A stretch of 64,000 nt of DNA from Tieghemiomyces parasiticus (taxonomy: Eukaryota; Kickxellomycota; Dimargaritomycetes; Dimargaritales; Dimargaritaceae). The DNA lies in assembly GCA_027575765.1 (NCBI GenBank), contig JANBPT010000004.1, positions 1 through 64,000 of the forward strand, written 5' to 3'. The notes beneath the pieces are model-generated. The model searched no databases. It was not told the DNA's origin and saw only the letters and a program-made list of their open reading frames with translations. The translations under genes and the position numbers were made by a program. Below, one piece after another: positions 20,589-31,314 of the stretch. Every line of letters starts with the position of its first letter. Within the stretch, counting starts at the first letter, position 1.

Positions 20589-23500
20589 ATGCTGACGCCC
20601 AGCTGGGCCGGCGGGGTAATACGCCTGATGGCTTTCGGCCTGCTGGTCGGCCTCGGGGCCACCGTGGCCGTCCTTGGGGATGCAACGCCCCCGGGCCGTT
20701 GTGCCATGTATGGCCAATGCGGCCCCAAGAGCCCTAGTATCTTTGCGCCTTCGCTACCCTGCGCCGTCGACCAGTCGCCCGTCGAACCCTCCCAAGCCCT
20801 CCGAGACAAGCTGGCCGATGTGTGCGGGGCAGCCCTGGGGCTAGCCGATGGCCCCGGCGTATGCTGCGACGAAGACCAGCTGGACGCACTGGCCGGGCAA
20901 ACCCAGGTAGCGTATAACCTCATTGGTGCGTGCCCGGCGTGCTGGAACAACTTTATGAACTTCTTCTGCCAGTTCACCTGCTCGCCGCAACAGGCCGACT
21001 TTCTCAACGTGACCGACGCGCGGATATCCCCCGTCACGGGCGACCAAGTGGCCGCCCGCGTCGATTTATTCGTCGATCCGCACTTTGGCGCCGGGTTCTA
21101 CGAGTCGTGCCAAGAGGTCAAGTTCCCGGCCGACAATAGTTTCGTCATGGACCTGCTGGGCGGCGGGGCCCGTAACTACCTCGAGATGCTGCGTTTTCTA
21201 GGCACCGAGCGGTTAGGTGGGTCACCCTTCCAAATCGATATTCCTGACGGGACCCCACCCCAGGCAGTCACGGCCCTAGACGCCCCCGTCCGCCACTGTA
21301 ACGACACCGGATCGGACAGTCGCTGCGCCTGCGTTGACTGCAGTCCCGTGTGCCCCATTTTAGATCCCGTACCGCCGCCAGGCCAGGGCTGCCGTCTCCC
21401 GGGCAACATTCCTTGCTGGTCGCTGCTAACCGGGACTGTTTACGTCGGACTGGGCGTACTATTTACGGCAGCGCTCTTCTTAACCTGGCGCCGACACCGC
21501 CACCCCGAGATGGACGGGTTCACCGCCTTACTCGACCACGATCCGGGCCTGGCCGACGACACTTCCATGCTCGCCGAGGAAGATGAGATGGCGCCGACCA
21601 CCCGCTTGATCACTGCCAAGTCCCCTGCCGAGCGCTTACATCTCCGCCTCCACGACGCCTTCTACCGACTGGGCTTCACCTGTGCCACCCACCCGCGGAA
21701 GGTACTGGCCCTCGTCGTCGCCGTGGTTTTGTTAACCTCACTAGGCTGGCGCCGGTTCGAGGTCGAGACCAGCCCTGAGCGACTGTGGGTGGGGCCCCAA
21801 TCGACCAGCGCCCAGAATAAGCGCTACTTTGACGACCACTTTGGGCCTTTCTACCGCACCCAACAGGTGATCCTCACCGCCGCCGCCGACGACCTGACGG
21901 CCGACCAGGGACCCTCGGTGATCACCGAGCGCGCCCTACGTCAGCTGTTTCTCCTCGACGAGCGGGTTCGCACCCTCCGATCCGCTCCGAACAACTTCAC
22001 CCTGGACGACTTTTGTCTCTCCCCGACCGGCGACGGCTGCGTGGTCCAATCCGTGACTGGGTACTGGGGGTTCGATCTGGATAACTTCGAGGCCGGGGAC
22101 TGGCGGGCTGAGTTTGAAGGCTGTGCCCAACGCCCAGTCGACTGCCTCCCGGACTTTGGACAGCCCCTTAAGCCAGCTATGCTCCTGGGAGGCTACCCGG
22201 ACGAGGATTACGACCAGGCCCGCGCCCTCTTCGTAACCTACGTGCTCACTAACAGCCAGGTCCCGGAGGAGGTGGCCCGTCGCGAGGAGTGGGAAGCAGC
22301 CTACGTGGACCTCCTCCAATCCGTCCAGGCCGACCCGGCCTTCGACTGGACCGACCTTCACCTCAGCTTTTCCTCCGAGCGCTCCATCGAGGCGGAGCTG
22401 CAGCGGTCGACTTACGCCGACGTGTGGACCATCGCGCTCAGCTATCTCGTCATGTTTCTGTACGCCTCTATAGCCCTCGGTCGCTTCTCCCGCCATGCCG
22501 TACGCAGCCGCCGCTTCCTCATCGAGACCAAGTTCGGTCTAGGCCTCGGCGGAATCGTAGTGGTCCTGGCCTCGGTCTCCATGTCCACGGGCATCCTGTC
22601 CCTGCTGGGCGTCAAGGCCACCCTGATCATCGCCGAGGTAATCCCATTCCTCGTCTTGGCGGTGGGAGTGGACAACATTTTCCTGCTAGTCAACGAGCTC
22701 GACCGCCAGTCGTCACCTGGATCAGCCGCCCCTGTGGAGCAGCGGGTGGCGGCGGCCTTGGCAGCGGTGGGCCCTAGCGTCCTCTTGGCCGCCGTGGCGG
22801 AGACGCTGGCCTTCGGCCTAGGCGCCTTCGTCAGTATGCCGGCCGTTAGTGCCTTCGCCCTCTACGCCGCGCTGGCCGTGTGGTTTGACTTTGTATTGCA
22901 AGTCACCGGGTTCGTGGCTCTGCTCACCCTCGACACGTACCGTACCGAGGCTGGCCGCGCCGACCTGTGGCCCTGGGTCACTGTTGCAGTGCGCGAGGAT
23001 CCCACAGGCACCACGGCAATCGCTAGCGCGCCGTCCCTGTGGGCGCGCCGCGAGTCGTGGCTGCAGTGGTTCATGGGTACCGTGTACGCTCCACTCCTGA
23101 CCCACCGCTCCATCCGCTGGGCCGTATTCATCCTGTTCTCCGTGCTCTTCGCCGTCAACGTACACCAGCTGCCTCGCTTGGAACTTGGCCTCGACCAGCG
23201 CGTGGCCCTGCCGCGTGACTCGTACCTGGTGGACTACTTTGATCGACTCGACCGCTACTTTGGTACAGGCCCGCCCGTGTACTTCGTCACCAAGCATGCC
23301 AACGTGACAGACCAGACCGAACAGCGGACCCTGTGCGGTCGCTTTACCACCTGCGCCGACCGGTCCCTCGCCAACCTGCTGGAACAGGAGCGTAAGCGGC
23401 CCGAGGTATCGTTCCTGGCCCAACCCGCGGCGGTCTGGTTGGACGACTATTTTCACTGGCTTAACCCGGCCGCCGATACCTGTTGCCGGGAGCGACCGGG

Positions 23501-24569
23501 CCCTGACGGTCGGCCGGAACCCTGCGACCCCTACGACGAGGACTGCGCCGTTTGTTGGGCCGGCCGCGATCCCGCGTGGAACATCACCCTGCAAGGCCTA
23601 CCCCAGGGCGACGAGTTCCTGACCTACCTGAACTTCTGGCTGGCCGCCCCGCCTAGCGCCGAGTGCCCTTTGGCCGGCGCTGCAGCTTATGGAGACGCTG
23701 TGGCCCGGGACCCCGCGGACGGCCGCGTGGTGGCATCCCACGTCCGCACCTTCCACGTGCCGCTGGGCAGCCAGCGCAACTACATTGCCGCTTTCGACGC
23801 CGCGCATCGCATCGCCGCCGATGCCAGTCGTGCCACAGGCGCTTCCGTGTTCCCCTACTCGGTGTTCTACATCTTCTTCGACCAGTACGCCCACATTGGC
23901 CGGTTGGCCGTGATACTGCTGGGGGTGGGTGGTCTGGCCATCGGCGTGGTCACCGCGGTCCTGCTGGCTAATGTTCGCGTTGCCTGTTTGACTATGTTGA
24001 CGGTGGCCCTGATCCTGGCGCAGGAGGTGGCGGCCATGGCGGCATGGGGGGTCACTCTCAACGCACTCAGCCTCGTCAACCTGATGATCGGCCTGGGCGT
24101 CAGCGTGGAGTTTTGCTGCCACATTGCGCGTAAGTACGTGGTCACCCCCGGCAGCCCCGACACGCGGCTGATTCGCGCCTTGGCCGAGACGGGCAGCTCG
24201 GTGTTTTCCGGGATTGCCCTGACCAAGTTCAGCGGTGTCATCGTCCTGGCCTTTGCCCGCTCCAAAATCTTTGAGGTGTACTATTTCCGCATGTATCTCG
24301 CCATGGTTCTAGCCGGCGTTTTCCACGGCCTCGTGCTCCTGCCCGTCCTCCTGCACACCCTGGCCGACCTGGAGATGGAGGAGACGGACCTGGCCGCTCC
24401 GTCGTCTTTGCTGTCCCACCTCTGGCGCCGAATTTGGCCCGGGCGCCGGCCGTCGACCAGTGAAGGAACCGTCTTTGAGCATGACGACGGGATTGGGCCA
24501 CAGTCGGCCCGTGACCTCGCGGACGAGGATGAGGTGCCTGATGCCCAGCGCCTAGTTATGAACCGATAG
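20589..24569 (+). CDS. Niemann-Pick C1-type sterol transporter (NPC1/Ncr1)
   Basis: Polytopic vacuolar/lysosomal sterol transporter of 1326 aa that moves sterol from the lumen into the limiting membrane. Order: signal peptide (hydrophobic about residues 10-30); Cys-rich luminal NPC1_N sterol-binding domain beginning GRCAMYGQCGPKS, with paired Cys such as GACPACWNNFMNFFCQFTCS; first TM (about 279-298); middle luminal domain; sterol-sensing domain (about 615-780) with EVIPFLVLAVGVDNIFLLVN; second large luminal Cys-rich domain; C-terminal five-TM Patched-like block with NLMIGLGVSVEFCCHIARKY. The size matches human (1278) and yeast Ncr1 (1170). The tail is acidic and ends QRLVMNR, without the animal dileucine LLNF sorting signal. 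A single 4-kb exon in the same orientation as CLN3. The start is the first ATG, giving a good signal peptide. Confidence 0.95.
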   Translation: MLTPSWAGGVIRLMAFGLLVGLGATVAVLGDATPPGRCAMYGQCGPKSPSIFAPSLPCAVDQSPVEPSQALRDKLADVCGAALGLADGPGVCCDEDQLDALAGQTQVAYNLIGACPACWNNFMNFFCQFTCSPQQADFLNVTDARISPVTGDQVAARVDLFVDPHFGAGFYESCQEVKFPADNSFVMDLLGGGARNYLEMLRFLGTERLGGSPFQIDIPDGTPPQAVTALDAPVRHCNDTGSDSRCACVDCSPVCPILDPVPPPGQGCRLPGNIPCWSLLTGTVYVGLGVLFTAALFLTWRRHRHPEMDGFTALLDHDPGLADDTSMLAEEDEMAPTTRLITAKSPAERLHLRLHDAFYRLGFTCATHPRKVLALVVAVVLLTSLGWRRFEVETSPERLWVGPQSTSAQNKRYFDDHFGPFYRTQQVILTAAADDLTADQGPSVITERALRQLFLLDERVRTLRSAPNNFTLDDFCLSPTGDGCVVQSVTGYWGFDLDNFEAGDWRAEFEGCAQRPVDCLPDFGQPLKPAMLLGGYPDEDYDQARALFVTYVLTNSQVPEEVARREEWEAAYVDLLQSVQADPAFDWTDLHLSFSSERSIEAELQRSTYADVWTIALSYLVMFLYASIALGRFSRHAVRSRRFLIETKFGLGLGGIVVVLASVSMSTGILSLLGVKATLIIAEVIPFLVLAVGVDNIFLLVNELDRQSSPGSAAPVEQRVAAALAAVGPSVLLAAVAETLAFGLGAFVSMPAVSAFALYAALAVWFDFVLQVTGFVALLTLDTYRTEAGRADLWPWVTVAVREDPTGTTAIASAPSLWARRESWLQWFMGTVYAPLLTHRSIRWAVFILFSVLFAVNVHQLPRLELGLDQRVALPRDSYLVDYFDRLDRYFGTGPPVYFVTKHANVTDQTEQRTLCGRFTTCADRSLANLLEQERKRPEVSFLAQPAAVWLDDYFHWLNPAADTCCRERPGPDGRPEPCDPYDEDCAVCWAGRDPAWNITLQGLPQGDEFLTYLNFWLAAPPSAECPLAGAAAYGDAVARDPADGRVVASHVRTFHVPLGSQRNYIAAFDAAHRIAADASRATGASVFPYSVFYIFFDQYAHIGRLAVILLGVGGLAIGVVTAVLLANVRVACLTMLTVALILAQEVAAMAAWGVTLNALSLVNLMIGLGVSVEFCCHIARKYVVTPGSPDTRLIRALAETGSSVFSGIALTKFSGVIVLAFARSKIFEVYYFRMYLAMVLAGVFHGLVLLPVLLHTLADLEMEETDLAAPSSLLSHLWRRIWPGRRPSTSEGTVFEHDDGIGPQSARDLADEDEVPDAQRLVMNR

Positions 24570-26363
24570 CTGAATGAGTCGTTGTGGGCTGGGAGAAGGT
24601 GCGCGTGAGGAACACGCCCCGACTTTACATAGGGAGGAGAGCAGCTAGCGCGGTGAGCCCTGTATGATAGCGAGGGAAAGGCGATGTAACATTTATCCGT
24701 TGTGACCAAGTAAACTGAACTTCCGAATAGGCATGGCCGTCCCACTGGAGAATCGAGAGCTATTCTCAGCCCATGTTTTGCGGCGGCATAGCGAGGTATC
24801 TTGTGATATTAATGAGCAGTACGACGTGGATGGGGGTTGATTTACCCTCCGTCAAGAGAGACCGCCCACGTTATCGCCGTTCAAAGTGGGGAAGGGAACA
24901 TCAGGTCGTATTTGTCATTGAACCATGAGGTTTATAATATGGGCAACCTGGCGCTGGCTTCCGACCGTGCCAAGGTGCCGGAATGGCCCGTGGGGCTCGA
25001 AATTATGAACTTGGTGGTGTGGCTAGTTGCATCGGATCGCCGATCAGAGGTCGCGCAAACGCTGACCATCTCTTAAGCCGACCTCGAAGCTGTATTTCCA
25101 AGGGCGGACCTGGCATTAATGGTGTCCTGCAGGCCAAATCATCTATTTTCTAATAGTGCCATTTCCCCACCGTGTACTGCGACAGGAGGGAGGTGGCAGC
25201 GCTGGTCGCCTTTTGTGTAAAGACACAAGGCCCTCCCTGCAATCCAAAAATAAAGGGGGCAAACCCATGGAAGGGAGTTGTGGGGGACACCCATTGCGAC
25301 CGGAGATGAGGTCAACTAACATACTGCCCAAATATGGTAACCTCGGCCGGAGCAGCCATTTTGGTTCAGTACTAGCTCTTGGACCTCGTACCTATATATC
25401 GATGCGGCCAGTCTGGAGGAGGTGTCGCCGATGAAATGGCTCCCTGTATCACACTGTCTAGTTGTTGAGCATTTACCTCCCTCTATCTCTTGCCTGCCCA
25501 CCAACTTTTGGGGGCAGGTGGTTGGAGAGCGCCGTCTTCCTGCAGCTCTACCTACATAAGTAGCCTGCGATGATTATAGTGGGCTCCCACAGGGATCACT
25601 TTACTACTAAGTCACCTGCACCACAACCAAGTGGTTAGGGTTTAGGGAGAAGAGTGCGGAGTGGGTGGCACGGCGACGATGGACAATACAGGAGGTGTAC
25701 GGGAGCGCAGGAGTCCCTGGTAACAACTTAGGCGGTCAGCGCGCAACACCGTACCAGTTAGCACCTGCTCCAATTTTACTGACCCAGCAGTTGCTACGTA
25801 TAAGTCCGTAACCAAAAAAAATATCGTTAAAAAAAGAGGCAGGGAGTACGAGGTTGCTTACTGCCGCTAAGACGGAGTAGCCCCGGGGCAAGAGAGGGCA
25901 CTACAGGCAAGATTTCATTTGGGCATATCCTTGGCCATATACCACTGGTCGACCGATGCGCGGCTCGGCCGGGTTGAGGTCAGTCCACCTTGTAGCAGCG
26001 TATCCGACCACACCGAGCCGAGCATGTAGATATATTTTTTCTCTCTTCGTTCTTTTTTTTTTCCGCCAGCGCCAGGGGAATCAGAGACCGATTTCCGCTG
26101 TACCACCCGACAGAGGTTTCGTGGCAGATAAAGGGTAGGCAACATTAGCTGCCCGGCTTCGATATTGTCTAGACACGGCACCGCTATCGCCATTACGGGA
26201 CCGCAATCAGGACGGTGTGTGTTGGAGTGTTTGGCACTATTTTGACCTGGTGGCTAAAATAGTCGGATCATAATGACATATAAGTGGTGCCAATATCCAC
26301 TGGCACGACACGCCGCGTGGCGTTGAACAAGGGCGGTGGTGGGGTGGGCCACACAGCTAATTC
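24570..26363. other. Gene-poor accessory stretch downstream of NPC1
   Basis: No gene recognised. Composition is visibly less GC-rich than the flanking conserved genes. It includes A-runs at 25813-25836, a T-run at 26046-26062 and a two-unit ttagggtttaggg at 25635-25647. Short frames (for example 24837-25076, 25156-25434) show no family features. Confidence 0.5.
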
Positions 26364-27008
26364 TTATGGGTATTCATTGCCCAGTACTGGGGGCTGCAGG
26401 AGCGGTGGCGGGGTAACCCCTTTGATTGGACCTGCCCTTAATGAACCGTTGAGCCATGCCATAGCTACCCTATCGTTCGGATAATTTGGGGCGCCGCCTT
26501 GCGATAGCGAACGCGAATGAGGCATGTAAATTGGATCGGAAGAATTTTTAGCTAGTGCTACGCCCAATACATATTCTTCCGTCTTAACTAGAATCGAGAC
26601 CGGTGAACCGCCTGAGTTAGGTCGCGTCACTAAATTAGTAACGGTCGCGTGTGACATTATGGTTGTGTATTCGCTGCTGCACTGAACCTCAGTTTCCGAC
26701 TGTATCGACCGCACACGCTCGGTCGAACGCGAGAATAGTGGGAGGGGAACCCCGTGTCGGCCGAGCCGTCTAACGGCAGCAACAGCGAAAGGTAAGTTGA
26801 AACCAGGGACCTGCTGACCCGTAACTGCTTTGGCGATCGGCGAATAGTTTTCTGTGACCCCGTCGCTTCCGTGTACAGGTAGCCTGTTCTGTCACATTGT
26901 GGTATTGGATGGCCACGGTGCCGTATAGAACCCCAGGTTCTCTGAGGAGCATGTGTATCCTTTCTCTTTTGATAACCACATAGTGCCACCTGGTGACTCG
27001 TCCGACGG
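26364..27008 (-). pseudogene. Decayed ORF, possibly the remnant of a trypsin-like secreted serine protease
   Basis: On the minus strand one frame runs 215 codons interrupted by a single TGA at 26892-26894, bounded by TAG (27009-27011) and TAA (26364-26366); beyond both ends the same frame stays fairly open. The translation looks like genuine extracellular protein: several potential N-glycosylation sites (PSNTT, VTENYS, AKNSSD), then TRPNSGGSPVSI followed by EYVLGVALAK and GGAPNYPNDRVAMAWL. A Ser-Gly-Gly-Ser-Pro turn followed by a hydrophobic strand ending Leu-Gly-Val is the pattern around the catalytic Ser of chymotrypsin-fold proteases (usual form GDSGGP), here with Asn in place of Asp. No clear His/Asp triad region was found upstream. 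It may instead be a short exon of an unrecognised gene. Function is not assigned; the protease idea is an eye-level guess. Confidence 0.3.
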
Positions 27009-27011
27009 CTA

Positions 27012-27594
27012 CATGACGCGGACATAGGAATCGGGGTCAGTTCGTCAGGTCGGGGATCTACACAGGGAAAAGCGTCGGGTGACAGAGGTGGTGATAACGA
27101 CGTCTGATAAGTTGTCTCCTATGAAGAGGATAAAGTAGAGGTATGTCCAGTGGGAAGAATCTGCCCAGCCTCGTTAGCCCTGCAGAGGGTGAGTTAGGCT
27201 TCCGAATTAGTGGTGGTGAGAGGGGTGTACAGAGGGAGAGGCAGGGAAATTACCACCAACGGGTACGGGGCCAGGGCGTGGGATTACGAATTTCCCCCGT
27301 ATAAATCGCCGACCTCTCGCCTACCGTTCCAAGCTGATCATTGACATTGCATATCAGCTAGTCCAATCAATCTGCCGTTAACTGAGTTCGCCATCCTGGT
27401 TAAACACCCGTCTCGATTCTCTCCCCGATTTCAAGGCTTCAAGTGGGTCATTCCATTTCATCCCCGCGCACACTACCTGGCCCAGCGGCCACTTCGCCGC
27501 CTACTCTCCCATACTTGGCTGCGAGCCTTACCCTATATTACTATCCCCGAAATCTCGTCCACGTTCAGCTCATACAACTATTGTTCGGGGCAAT
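27012..27594. promoter_or_regulatory. P450 upstream region
   Basis: Non-coding stretch before the P450 start. A tataaat lies at 27300-27306, 289 bases before the ATG, and the last 200 bases are C/T-rich, in keeping with a leader. It is divergent from the decayed minus-strand frame. Confidence 0.35.
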
Positions 27595-30500
27595 ATGGGC
27601 TTCAATATAGATTGGGTTCAAAGTTCCTTGGCATCGATATGGGTTACGCTGGTCTTTCCGGTCTTCGGGTTACTTGCGGTCGTTGCCAGCATCGGTGCTC
27701 TCGTATTCATCGCCACCGCTCCGCCGGCGGGATTGCGGGATCTCCCGGCGGTTTCAGCGGGGTCGTCTATCCTATCTCTCTTGCGCGGGGAGAGTCACTC
27801 TGAATTTTACACTAAATATATCCGTGCGCAGCTGCAACTGCACGGTATCGTACGGGTAAGTAGGTCCTACGCCATGCGGTGGGGGGGCAGAAGGCATTTA
27901 ATCGATCCTGCCCTATCGGTCCGGATGGCTGGGTCGACATGCATGCCGCCAACCTCACCCGCTATGACGTAGCGGGTACAGCGCTGGAGGCGGGGGCAGT
28001 GTATCACCGCTGTTACCCATGATTCCACTCCGTAGACCGGTAAATGCCATTCTCTGCTTACGATGCTTACCAACCCCTTCAGCCCATTTGGCCGTGAACC
28101 CTTCGTCCACTGCTCGCCAGGTCTTTTACTCCGGCAAGTGGCTGGTGTATATTCGTGACCCCAACTATCGCCGCCAGTACTTTTGCCAGCGCGGTAAGTG
28201 CTTCCTCGAAACTAAACGGTGCGTACGTTTATAGGATGCATCCTCTTCATTGCGGTGCAAAGGCCTCCTGGTACAACGTCCACCATGTGCGAGGGCCAAC
28301 CCTACACGTTCGGCAGAGCAGTAGGGAAGATATTCGCTGGCCAGGTTGGCCGACTCACTAGATCTCCAACCGACCAGACAGGGTTTACTGTACTCCCCCC
28401 CCTCATAACTACTACCTACACAACTCCTGACCAGACCTGTTTGATCGTCAGCTGCCCAACTCGGCCCTGAATGGCTCGCCCCTCCGCGGCTTCTTCGGCG
28501 ATGGTGTATTGTCATCACACGGCGAGGTGGGTGCGACTGTATTTATCTTTGCCACGGGTTCAATGGCGTCAGGGTTGCAATACGGTGCCCGTGAGCACCA
28601 GGGCAATACCCCAGGCGTTTAACACAAGGATCCGTCCTTCCGCTAATTCTTTTCCGCTTGGCGATACTGTACCTCATTCACGGTCTTCTTCCCAATCCTA
28701 CCATCTGTATCGGGTAGGCCTGGCGTCGGCAGCGCCGTCTCCTCGCCCCGTCATTCCGTCGGACCTTCCCCGCGGAGGCGACCGTGCGTTGCAGCCGTCG
28801 ACTATTTGACGTACTTGACCACCATGCCTCGGTACCGGTGGACGTCCTCCACTACTTGAAAAAGTAAGTTCAAGATGAACAAAAAAGTAACTTTAGAAAT
28901 CCTAATTGAAGACACTGAGCGACCGTTTGTTTGGATTAGTAATCTTCTTCATTAGGGTCTCCTAGTTATTATTTTCCAACCACCTGGTGTCTAACGTCGC
29001 TGAAAACTATGCCTTTCATGCTACATTCAACCTGCACGGACTATTCTCAGGATGACTCTAGATATTCTTGGCTTCGAGATATTTGGTGTCGATTTCGGAG
29101 TAAGTCTCGGCGTTGAAATTGTCAAGAGGGCTGAAGGCGGGCCTAGCCCCCCCTTCTTCCGATGAGCCCTCTGGTCCTCGCAGCCAGCTGCTATCCATAC
29201 ACTTACCGCAAAGCCAATATTGCACCTCACCGATCCCTTACAGGTTACCACCGTGGCCGACAGCAGCCCTTTCTATACCGTCTATACCGCCGTCATAAAG
29301 GAAGTACTCAATCCCCTTTATATCATTCTCCCCGTTTTCAATAAGTTACCCTGGCCGCCGCGTCTCCGCGCTATGCGGCAGTTGAAACACTTCGAAAGCC
29401 TTCTGGCCGACGCTGTAGCTGTCAAGGCCACTCAGTCTGTCGACTCCGGCAATAACATCATCGCCTCGCTGGTGGAGAGTCCCAGAACGACCGGCGAGCA
29501 CCTATCGCCCAAAGAGATTCGGGTAAGTAATCCCGTTAAAGGTTCCTCGTATTCATTGCCAATACTTGTCCTCCTTTCCGCTGTCACTGACCTTGCATAC
29601 CACGCTGCCGTCCACTTCCTCCTTGCCATTGCCATTCTATGGTCTGTGCGGGCTTCAGGACGCTGTCAACAACATTTTATTCGCTGGTCACGACACGACC
29701 GCAAACGCCTTGGCCTTCTTGCTCTGTCACACGGCCATCCACCAGGTGAGCGGTAACATCTTTCGACGGCTGTTCATACATGATATTTGGGGCTATGCCA
29801 CCAGCCACACATACCTTGCCGCACTGAGTGGATTGCCATATAGCTGTTTTTTTAACCTATCCCAGGAAGTCGACATTTACCATTATCCCTTTGCGTTACT
29901 TCTTTCCAGAGCGTTCAGACGCAGGCCCGCGACGAAGTTCTGGCTGCTACTCGCACCGCCGAAGACTGGGACCATTTCGATGAGGCCAGGCTGGCTGAGC
30001 TACCCTACGGGTACAACGTCATCAAGGAATCCCTGCGCCATGAGCCCATCCTATCGGTTCTTAGTAACCGCCGCCTCCTGCGTGACTACCCCTTCGGGCC
30101 GTACACGATTCCTGCAGGTTCCAAGATGGGCCTCCATATTTACGACGTACACCACAATCCGGCTCACTACGACGATCCCCTGGCATTTCGCCCCGAGCGG
30201 TTCGGTAAGGACCGCTCCAGTTCCGACAGCCAGCTCACCTGGATTCCCTTCGCTGCGGGTCCTCACCAGTGTAAGTATCTGCCCGCCATATCCGTCATGA
30301 GTGATGGTGGCCCTGGCCACAGCAGAAATTAAGGCATTCTCGGCCCTCGATTTACCCAAGTGGCAGGGATGAATATACTCAACTGAGGGGGTTATGCTTA
30401 GCCGGCTTTTTCCCGGCTAACCTAGTGGCTTCATTGTTCCCATTACTGCCTTACCCCTCGTCCAGGTATTGGTATCCATTTCGCCCTACGGAAGGTCCGC

Positions 30501-30641
30501 GTTGTGTTTGCCCTGCTGCTCTATCACTACGAGTGGGAACTGCCGCATGATTCCATCCACTTTCAAGGACTCAAGACCGTCTTATCACCAGTGGCCTCGG
30601 CTCGGGACCTGCGGGTCCGTTTCCGAAGACGCGATGTGTAA
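27595..30641 (+). CDS. Cytochrome P450 monooxygenase, 9 exons, complete
   Basis: Membrane-anchored haem-thiolate monooxygenase; substrate unknown. Exons: 27595..27855, 28121..28193, 28435..28526, 28718..28863, 29051..29099, 29244..29522, 29659..29745, 29910..30270, 30466..30641. All eight introns are GT-AG (donors mostly GTAAG/GTGAG/GTGGGT) and in phase, giving 1524 nt and 507 aa, the usual microsomal P450 length. Features: N-terminal TM anchor (about residues 15-40); FFGDGVLSSHGE|AWRRQRR, where the C-helix WxxxR spans exons 3-4 (Trp144/Arg148); I-helix AGHDTT (309-314); ExxR in KESLR (Glu369/Arg372); FRPERF; haem loop PFAAGPHQC with Cys450, whose codon T|GT is split by the last intron, continuing IGIHFALRKV. 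No break was found. Its intron density is unlike the mostly single-exon neighbours. The subfamily cannot be named by eye. Confidence 0.9.
30398..30420 (+). repeat. Perfect inverted repeat in the last P450 intron
   Basis: TTAGCCGG and CCGGCTAA flank a 7-base pyrimidine loop, an 8-bp perfect stem. The right arm overlaps a branch-point-like ctaac (30417-30421) 44 bases before the acceptor. Confidence 0.6.
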
Positions 30642-31314
30642 AACAGGCAACAAAGCTTATAATTGTGCAATACACCATAGTTTCATTATATATAGATACA
30701 TCTAAATCCACACGGCAAGCTTTGCCTAAGGTTGTCGTAGGGTGAACGACCCAGAGGAAACTTAGTGGCTAATTAGTCCGAGAAGAGGAAAAAGACGAAA
30801 TATAGAATAGAACGGTTTAAGGTAAAATGAGTTAAGACTGGATGGGTTTGTACTGTCGTTTATTAGGAGGTGTGCGGACTGCCTTTTATAATGAAAGATG
30901 GCCCGCCTCTTTCATTAGGGTCGCTGTACAGGTCAGACAGACCTTAAACCGATAGGGCACGTTTTGAGTAGGTGCCAAGTCCAAGAGAGGTGAATACGCA
31001 ACTAGGGAAGAAAAGGTAGCCAGGGGGATATTCTAATAAGTGAGGAGGAGGAGGGGGCATACTAGTGATAAAAGGACGGTGATAAAGGAGTTGCCAGTGT
31101 GGGGTCACAGCTGATCGGATCAGTGGTTTGGGGTACCACAAAGGTCTTTGACAACGACACTGTAAAGGAGATCTAGAGAGGTCTTAGGAGACCAATTGAA
31201 TGGTATAAACCACTTCAGGATTGATCCATTTTTGGCTTCACAATTAGCATTTTTACCTCTCCATCGTGTCATCTTCTAAAGTTCCATTCCCTGTCCCACC
31301 CCAATTTACCAGGC
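30642..31314. other. AT-rich intergenic between P450 and mariner remnant
   Basis: No gene recognised. Expected to contain the left end of the mariner element, but no clean terminal repeat could be paired with the right side. Confidence 0.45.

Noticed and set aside
22818..23594. Long antisense frame in NPC1 (and similar ones in dynein, CLN3 and Rix1)
   Set aside because: Codon-bias shadows of strongly conserved sense genes; no family resemblance.
25635..25647. TTAGGGTTTAGGG telomere-like sequence
   Set aside because: Only two imperfect units; not an interstitial telomere array.
26720..26760. Plus-strand reading NARIVGGEP, reminiscent of a trypsin N-terminus
   Set aside because: The frame stops within ten codons, no downstream protease motifs follow, and it lies opposite a longer coherent minus-strand frame; likely chance.
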